Assembly (NCBI GenBank): GCA_024683115.1
Contig: JAIKYM010000173.1
Location: 1 to 5,913, forward strand
Direction of reading: 5' to 3'
Origin: Bacilli bacterium
GTDB lineage: Bacteria > Bacillota_I > Bacilli_A > RF39 > UBA660
DNA length: 5,913 bases
Made by a program: the position numbers and the translations under genes. Shown here in pieces: positions 3,942 to 5,913 of the stretch. The notes under the pieces are model-generated. The model was not told the origin of the DNA, made no database searches, and saw only the letters and a program-made list of their open reading frames with translations. Position 1 is the first letter of the stretch. Each line of letters begins with the position of its first letter.

Positions 3942-5265
3942 ATTTTATTATTGTACGAAGTTTATTGTTGAATTCAGCTGTTGTATACTCTCCAGTAAAT
4001 AATTTGTTTTTATCACCATATACATAAACTGGAACGCTTAATCCTGTATGATTATCAGCATGGAAATTAATTCCCGATATTTCTTGTTCATATTTCTTTA
4101 ATAGGTTAATTACTTTACTATAATTACCATTTGCATTGTTCATCTCATTTGATAGATTAGTGTATGTTGTTGAATCTTCTTTAATACTAAATCTATTAAC
4201 TATTGTTTTAAGTTTTTCTTGAGTAGAATCTTTAGAATTATTTAAGTAGTTCTCAGCACTTTTTATAATCATAGTTATATCTTTTAAGTTCTCATATGTA
4301 GAACCAAAAGTTCCAAGTGACATGCTACCAGTTTCATGATCTCCTGTAACTATTATTAATGTTTCTTTTGGATGATTCTTAGCAAACTCTAGTGCTATAT
4401 TAACAGCTTTATCAAGTTCATTAACTTCAGATATAACTCCTTTAGCATCGTTGTTATGAGCAGCTGTATCAATCATGCCTGATTCAACCATTAGGAAGAA
4501 ACCATCTTTATTATCAACTACTTTTAATGCCATTTCTAAATACTTAGAAATAGATACATCATCTTCTTTTTGTTCTATTCCATATGGAACAGTATTATTT
4601 GGAGCTACTACAATATATTTATTATCTTTAGTAATGGTATTATATTCATCTTGATTAGATAAGTATTTATATCCTTTTTCTTTATAACTATTTTCAAATT
4701 CTTCTGAATAACCAGCAACATGACTACCAGCAAAGAAATCAAAATTAGTTGTAGCTATTTGTGGAGCTATTTTAGTATAGTTATTTCTATCATCACAGTA
4801 AGCATAGAAACCAGCAGGTGTTGCATGATCTATACTTTGATTTGTAATAATACCTATTTTCATGTGTTTTCTTTGTTTTAAATCATATGTAATAGGAACT
4901 GTTTTATTTCCATCTTTGTCTAAGTTTACTTTAGTATTTTGAATTAACTTACCACTTGCTAGTGCTGATGCAGACGAAGATGAATCAGTTACATAATTAT
5001 CTCCACTGTAGTTTTTTCTAAGACCAATAGTATCAAATTTAGTAAATGATAATTGTTCTTGATGATCTAAATCATTACCTTTTACTCGATTATTATATTC
5101 TTCCGTAAAATCTACCTGTGGTAATGACATACCATCACCAATAAATAAGAAAACGTACTTTATGTTATTAATATTACTCTTTCTAGTATTTGAAAATAAA
5201 CAAGCAAACAATAGACTAGCTGTAATTAATAATAAAAGTACTATAGTTATTATCTTCTTCTTCAT
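3940..5265 (-). CDS. Exported alkaline phosphatase (PhoA family)
   Basis: Phosphomonoesterase of 441 residues that releases phosphate from esters outside the membrane. Residues 1-22 form an export signal (KKK, then a hydrophobic core). LFAC at 19-22 is a near-lipobox with Phe at -2, so it could be a lipoprotein or membrane-anchored. The two-zinc-plus-magnesium site is complete by comparison with E. coli PhoA: D44 (IGDG), nucleophile S95 (VTDSSSSASA), H147 and T149 (DHATPAG, His where E. coli has Asp153), R160 as the phosphate-binding Arg, E261, D266 and H270 (VESGMIDTAAH), D309 and H310 (TGDHETG), and H406 (DNHTG). The TGDHETG form resembles Bacillus-type enzymes. AGAGGGA precedes the ATG by five bases and an extended -10 promoter lies close upstream. 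It is monocistronic, with its own promoter and terminator. No Pho box was recognised. Confidence 0.95.
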   Translation of the reverse strand: MKKKIITIVLLLLITASLLFACLFSNTRKSNINNIKYVFLFIGDGMSLPQVDFTEEYNNRVKGNDLDHQEQLSFTKFDTIGLRKNYSGDNYVTDSSSSASALASGKLIQNTKVNLDKDGNKTVPITYDLKQRKHMKIGIITNQSIDHATPAGFYAYCDDRNNYTKIAPQIATTNFDFFAGSHVAGYSEEFENSYKEKGYKYLSNQDEYNTITKDNKYIVVAPNNTVPYGIEQKEDDVSISKYLEMALKVVDNKDGFFLMVESGMIDTAAHNNDAKGVISEVNELDKAVNIALEFAKNHPKETLIIVTGDHETGSMSLGTFGSTYENLKDITMIIKSAENYLNNSKDSTQEKLKTIVNRFSIKEDSTTYTNLSNEMNNANGNYSKVINLLKKYEQEISGINFHADNHTGLSVPVYVYGDKNKLFTGEYTTAEFNNKLRTIIK

Positions 5266-5286
5266 ACAATCCCTCTATTCTTGATA

Positions 5287-5295
5287 ATTATATCA
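5287..5295 (-). promoter_or_regulatory. Extended -10 promoter of the alkaline phosphatase gene
   Basis: TGA-TATAAT on the minus strand is a consensus -10 hexamer with the TGn extension; no clear -35 was seen. The predicted start near 5280 leaves an untranslated leader of about 15 bases that holds the AGAGGGA ribosome site. Confidence 0.6.
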
Positions 5296-5342
5296 TATCC
5301 CAATTGTAATACATAGTGTCTGGAACTATTGTTTATTAAATG

Positions 5343-5351
5343 TGATACAAT
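5343..5351 (+). promoter_or_regulatory. Extended -10 promoter of the membrane methyltransferase gene
   Basis: TGA-TACAAT is an extended -10 element with no strong -35. The predicted start near 5358 falls at the first base of the SD (AAGGTG, 5358-5363), so the 5' untranslated region would be only about 11 bases. It is divergent from the phosphatase promoter about 50 bp away. Confidence 0.48.
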
Positions 5352-5368
5352 ATATTTAAGGTGATAAT

Positions 5369-5913
5369 ATGGATGTTAAACTATTTGTTAAAGGTATGAT
5401 TAGATTTATTCTTGGAGTATTATTAGTAGGCTTACTATTATTTATTCCTTCAGGTACTTTTAATTATTGGAATGCATGGTTATTCATGGGATTGTTATTT
5501 ATTCCTATGTTTATAGCAGGTATTATTCTAATGTTTAAAAATCCTATGTTATTAAAGAGTAGATTAGATGCTAAAGAGGAAGAAAAAGAACAAAAACAAG
5601 TTATCCTTTATAGTGGGTTAATGTTTCTTTTTGGTTTTATAGTTGCAGGTCTAAATTATAGATTCAATTGGATAAATATACCTAATATTGTAGTAATAGT
5701 ATCATCTATTCTATTTATAATATCTTATATATTATATGCAGAAGTATTAAGAGAGAATACTTATTTATCTAGAACAATAAAGGTGCAAGAAAATCAAACC
5801 GTTGTTGATACAGGATTATATGGTATAGTTAGACATCCTATGTATTCTATAACTCTAGTATTATTCTTAACTATGCCACTTATATTAGGATCAGTTATAT
5901 CATTTATTATATT
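5369..5913 (+). CDS. ICMT-like membrane methyltransferase family protein, C-terminus beyond window
   Basis: 181 codons are open to the right edge. The ATG at 5369 follows AAGGTG by five bases. The protein is a multi-pass membrane protein with hydrophobic segments at about residues 8-28, 36-56, 78-96 and 104-124. A conserved loop, GLYGIVRHPMY, lies at 149-159, and a fifth membrane segment begins near 160. The loop is the hallmark of the isoprenylcysteine carboxyl methyltransferase / phospholipid methyltransferase superfamily, where the Arg-His-Pro region helps bind S-adenosylmethionine. Bacterial members are common, and most have no proven substrate; phospholipids, isoprenoids or small lipophilic compounds are possible. 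The rest of the cofactor and active-site motif should lie past the window end. It is divergent from the phosphatase gene with no obvious functional link. Confidence 0.85.
   Translation, partial: MDVKLFVKGMIRFILGVLLVGLLLFIPSGTFNYWNAWLFMGLLFIPMFIAGIILMFKNPMLLKSRLDAKEEEKEQKQVILYSGLMFLFGFIVAGLNYRFNWINIPNIVVIVSSILFIISYILYAEVLRENTYLSRTIKVQENQTVVDTGLYGIVRHPMYSITLVLFLTMPLILGSVISFII

Overview
This is a low-GC window in which T/A-ending codons dominate. Shine-Dalgarno (SD) sequences are of the AAGGAG type, several promoters have an extended -10 (TGn), and Trp is read as TGG by a CCA-anticodon tRNA, with TGA apparently a stop. That fits a low-GC Bacillota, perhaps an uncultured gut Bacilli/Erysipelotrichales-like lineage. 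The lineage is a guess; the base composition and standard code are seen directly.

Layout. The left 3.5 kb looks like one minus-strand transcription unit, read from right to left. A strong promoter (3454-3482) is followed by a leader with a 20-residue peptide ORF, alternative hairpins and an intrinsic terminator. Then come an M20 (ArgE/DapE-like) amidohydrolase, tryptophanyl-tRNA synthetase (trpS), tRNA-Trp(CCA), a second leader of the same architecture, and a GNAT-like acetyltransferase that runs off the left edge. To the right, on the plus strand, lies a small exported-protein gene broken by a 13-bp tandem duplication. It shares a bidirectional terminator with a convergent, exported alkaline phosphatase. 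Divergent from the phosphatase is the 5' part of an ICMT-like membrane methyltransferase that runs off the right edge.

The main discovery candidate is the pair of cis-acting leaders at about 759-970 and 3239-3446. Each has the same 10-nt SD (AGAAAGGAAG), a 20-21-residue leader peptide with a His-His pair (CAT CAT) at residues 11-12, and three mutually exclusive arms A, B and C. A pairs with B around a small nested hairpin; B pairs with C as an 8-bp stem with a 14-nt loop. An outer helix P1 has its 5' strand at the His codons. Arm sequences differ between copies but change together, so pairing is kept. The outputs differ: copy 2 ends in an 11-bp intrinsic terminator with a competing antiterminator, whereas copy 1 ends in a 12-bp helix that buries the SD and first base of the start codon of the acetyltransferase gene. 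This looks like ribosome-controlled attenuation used once at transcription and once at translation, in an operon with trpS and its tRNA. The signal sensed (His-tRNA, Trp-tRNA, or a ribosome inhibitor or nascent-peptide stall) cannot be decided from sequence. No T-box motif was found.
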